Origin: Burkholderiales bacterium
GTDB lineage: Bacteria > Pseudomonadota > Gammaproteobacteria > Burkholderiales > Burkholderiaceae_F
Length of the DNA stretch: 63,348 nt
Reading direction: 5' to 3'
NCBI GenBank assembly: GCA_020248785.1
Contig: JADCGX010000056.1
Coordinates: 1-63,348, forward strand
The translations under genes were made by a program, and so were the position numbers. This document shows positions 61,449-63,348 of the stretch, one piece after another; the stretch's first letter is position 1; each line of letters opens with the position of its first letter. Below the pieces are notes generated by a model. The model made no database searches and had not been told where the DNA came from. It was given only the letters and a program-made list of their open reading frames with translations.

Positions 61449-62384
61449 ATGGAATTTTTCCGCATCAAGCGAACGATCCCGTTCATGAAGTATTCGCTGA
61501 TCCTGAACGCTATCAGCGTGATCACTTTCCTCGTGGCGGTCGGCTTTCTCATCTTCCGCGGCCTGAATCTGTCGGTCGAGTTCACCGGCGGCACGCTGAT
61601 GGAGGTGCGCTACGCCCAGGCCGCCGATCTGGAGAGGATCCGCGGTGCGATCGAGGGCAAGGGCTGGGGCGAGTTCCAGGTGCAGAACTTCGGCACCAGC
61701 CGCGACGTGATGATCCGCCTGCCGCTGCAACAAGGCTACAGCTCTGGGCAGCAGGCCGAGAGGGTCATGGCCACGCTGAAGTCCCAGGACCCGAGCGCGG
61801 AACTGCAGCGCGTGGAGTTCGTCGGCCCCGCTGTGGGAGAAGAGCTGGCGCACGACGGCGCGGTGGCACTGATCCTGGTGATCGTGGGCATCATGATCTA
61901 CCTCGCCTTCCGCTTCGAGTGGAAGTTCTCGGTCGCCGCGATCATCGCCAATTTGCACGACGTGATCCTGGTCGTGGGCATCTTCGCCATTTTCGGCTGG
62001 GAGTTCTCTCTGCCGGTGTTGGCGGCCATCCTCGCCGTGCTCGGCTACTCGGTGAACGAGTCGGTGATCATCTTCGACCGCGTGCGCGAACACTTCAAGA
62101 AGTACCGCAAGATGAGCACAGTGGAGGTCATCGACTCGGCGATCACGGCCACGATCAGCCGCACGATGATCACGCACGGCTCCACACTGTGCATGACGCT
62201 TGCGATGCTGATCTTCGGTGGTCCCGCCCTGCACTACTTCGCGCTGGCGCTGACGATCGGCATTCTCTTCGGCATCTACTCGTCGGTGTTTGTCGCTGCC
62301 GCCATCGCCATGTACCTGGGCGTCAAGCGCGAGGACCTGATCAAGCCGATCAAGAAGGACGAAGAGCAGCAGCTCGTGCCGTAA
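61449..62384 (+). CDS. secF: protein translocase subunit SecF
   Basis: Partner of SecD. Six TM helices are visible; the periplasmic loop starts with LSVEFTGGTLMEVRYA, and the TM core carries YSVNESVIIFDRVREHF and SRTMITHGSTL. Length 311 aa. GG-rich upstream sequence; 14 bp after secD, so the two are co-translated. Confidence 0.97.
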   Translation: MEFFRIKRTIPFMKYSLILNAISVITFLVAVGFLIFRGLNLSVEFTGGTLMEVRYAQAADLERIRGAIEGKGWGEFQVQNFGTSRDVMIRLPLQQGYSSGQQAERVMATLKSQDPSAELQRVEFVGPAVGEELAHDGAVALILVIVGIMIYLAFRFEWKFSVAAIIANLHDVILVVGIFAIFGWEFSLPVLAAILAVLGYSVNESVIIFDRVREHFKKYRKMSTVEVIDSAITATISRTMITHGSTLCMTLAMLIFGGPALHYFALALTIGILFGIYSSVFVAAAIAMYLGVKREDLIKPIKKDEEQQLVP

Positions 62385-62406
62385 GGCCCGGTTGCACAGT
62401 CACGGC

Positions 62407-63096
62407 ATGCGCGCTGAGCCAAGGTTCGCGGAGCATCGACCAGCGGTCGCCGGTGGGCTGGTCCGCGTCTGGGACCTGCCGACGCGCCTGTTTCATTGGA
62501 GCCTGGCCGCGCTGGTGCTGTTCTCGATCGTGACCGTCAAGCTGGGCGGCCTGTGGATCGACTGGCACATGCGCTCGGGCTACGCCATCCTCGCGCTCGT
62601 GCTGTTTCGCGTGCTCTGGGGCTTCGCGGGCAGCCATTACGCACGCTTTGCGAGCTTCGTTCGCGGCCCGGTGGGCATGCTCGGTTACTTGCGCGGCCGT
62701 GTGGCGCATGTCGCAGGACACAATCCGCTGGGCGCACTGTCCGTGGTCGCGCTGCTCGCTGTGCTTGGCGTGCAGGCGAGCACAGGGCTGTTCACCAGCG
62801 ATGGCAGCTTCACCGAAGGGCCGCTCGCCAAGCTTGTCAGCGGACAGACCGTGGATTGGCTTTCCACCGTGCACCGCTACGGCGAGTGGGTGATCTACGG
62901 CCTTGTGGGTTTGCACATCGCGGCCGTCATCTTCTACAGCGTGTTCCGCTTCCAGCCGCTCGTCAAAGCAATGCTCACGGGCGATAGGGCCGATGTTCAG
63001 GCCAGATCGGCGGAAGACGGCGGTGCAGTGCGCCTGCGCGCGCTCGTCTTGGCGCTGCTCAGCGCGCTCCTGATCACCTATCTCGTGACGCTTTAG
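62407..63096 (+). CDS. cytochrome b561 family protein
   Basis: A four-helix di-heme cytochrome b of the b561/Ni-Fe hydrogenase b-subunit type, 229 aa. VWDLPTRLFHWSLAALV begins helix 1 with the first heme His; VHRYGEWVIYGLVGLHIAAVIFY carries further His ligands. Members carry electrons between quinones and periplasmic partners. A TTG at 62392 is an alternative start. It follows secF but is functionally unrelated, and an insertion sequence starts right after its stop. Confidence 0.85.
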   Translation: MRAEPRFAEHRPAVAGGLVRVWDLPTRLFHWSLAALVLFSIVTVKLGGLWIDWHMRSGYAILALVLFRVLWGFAGSHYARFASFVRGPVGMLGYLRGRVAHVAGHNPLGALSVVALLAVLGVQASTGLFTSDGSFTEGPLAKLVSGQTVDWLSTVHRYGEWVIYGLVGLHIAAVIFYSVFRFQPLVKAMLTGDRADVQARSAEDGGAVRLRALVLALLSALLITYLVTL

Positions 63097-63098
63097 TC

Positions 63099-63348
63099 TT
63101 ACTGTGTCATTAACGTCAAGGCACTATACGCACTTCTTCGTCCTCTGTGTGAGGAGCGATGGGCGCGAGCGAACGGTTTGAGCACTACATGGAGCATTTG
63201 GCGGCGGGACTCGGGCATGCCGACCGGCACGCGGGGCTGAAGGGTTACTGCACCGGACTGATCCTGCCAGGGACGCGCAAGAGTGTGGAGCCGATGGCCG
63301 CAAGGATCGATCCGCTGCACGCCCGTGCTCGGCACCAGGCGCTGCATC
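63099..63348 (+). mobile_element. left part of an IS701-like insertion sequence
   Basis: The stretch between the cytochrome b stop and the transposase ATG is AT-richer than its surroundings and probably holds the left end. The exact terminal repeat cannot be defined because the other end lies outside the window. Confidence 0.6.
63159..63348 (+). CDS. IS701 family transposase, N-terminal part
   Basis: ATG at 63159 follows GAGGAG. The 63 readable residues include RFEHYMEHLAAGLGHADR, GYCTGLILPG and RKSVEPMAARIDPLHARARH, the typical N-terminus of IS701/IS4-group DDE transposases. The catalytic residues are beyond the window edge, so intactness cannot be judged. Confidence 0.8.
   Translation, partial: MGASERFEHYMEHLAAGLGHADRHAGLKGYCTGLILPGTRKSVEPMAARIDPLHARARHQALH

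Overview
The window is about 63 kb of GC-rich DNA (roughly 65% by eye) from a betaproteobacterium, most likely Burkholderiales. The evidence is gene order and gene content: rpsF-priB-rpsR-rplI-dnaB; purA-hisZ-DUF2065-hflC-hflK-hflX-hfq; der-bamB-yfgM-hisS-ispG-rodZ-pilW-rlmN-ndk; surE-pcm-nlpD; thrS-infC-rpmI-rplT-pheS-pheT-ihfA-merR; and queA-tgt-yajC-secD-secF. PriB and HisZ together fit this group. Almost all of it is chromosomal housekeeping.

Layout. 1-3.2 kb: ribosomal/primosome operon (minus strand). 3.4-5.2 kb: an AlkB-type alkane hydroxylase overlapping a sirtuin, an unusual pair at this locus. 5.2-8.5 kb: rlmB and rnr. 8.6-8.8 kb: tRNA-Leu(CAG) with its own promoter and terminator. 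8.8-25.4 kb: a long minus-strand run for purine metabolism, membrane protein quality control, ribosome GTPases, outer-membrane assembly, isoprenoid synthesis, cell shape and type IV pili. 25.5-30.1 kb: rlmD, a DEDD exonuclease, nlpD, pcm and surE, without rpoS in its usual place between nlpD and rlmD. 30.3-38.3 kb: tRNA-Pro, merR, ihfA, pheTS, rplT, rpmI, infC (AUC start), thrS and tRNA-Val. 38.3-40.5 kb: relA.

40.6-55.8 kb is the accessory part. It holds an MtfA peptidase, a flavodoxin, two alpha/beta hydrolases, a RidA protein, a penicillin-acylase-type enzyme, a set for hydroxyacyl/ketone-body or PHB turnover (3-hydroxybutyrate dehydrogenase, acyl CoA transferase, HSD10-like dehydrogenase), a frameshifted acetyltransferase, a gamma-glutamyltransferase lipoprotein and tRNA-Leu(CAA). 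55.8-63.1 kb: upp, queA-tgt (queuosine), yajC-secD-secF (Sec accessory complex) and a cytochrome b561. The right edge cuts an IS701-like transposase gene.

Four tRNA genes were found (Leu-CAG, Pro-GGG, Val-GAC, Leu-CAA). I see no rRNA, CRISPR array, prophage or riboswitch. The observation most worth a second look is a 43-codon ORF between yajC and secD. It overlaps the secD start (ATGA), carries a long hairpin, and ends in R-Q-G-P-stop, the same R-x-G-P spacing as the SecM arrest site. It may also be chance within a repeat-rich spacer. The missing rpoS and the alkB/sirtuin insertion come next.
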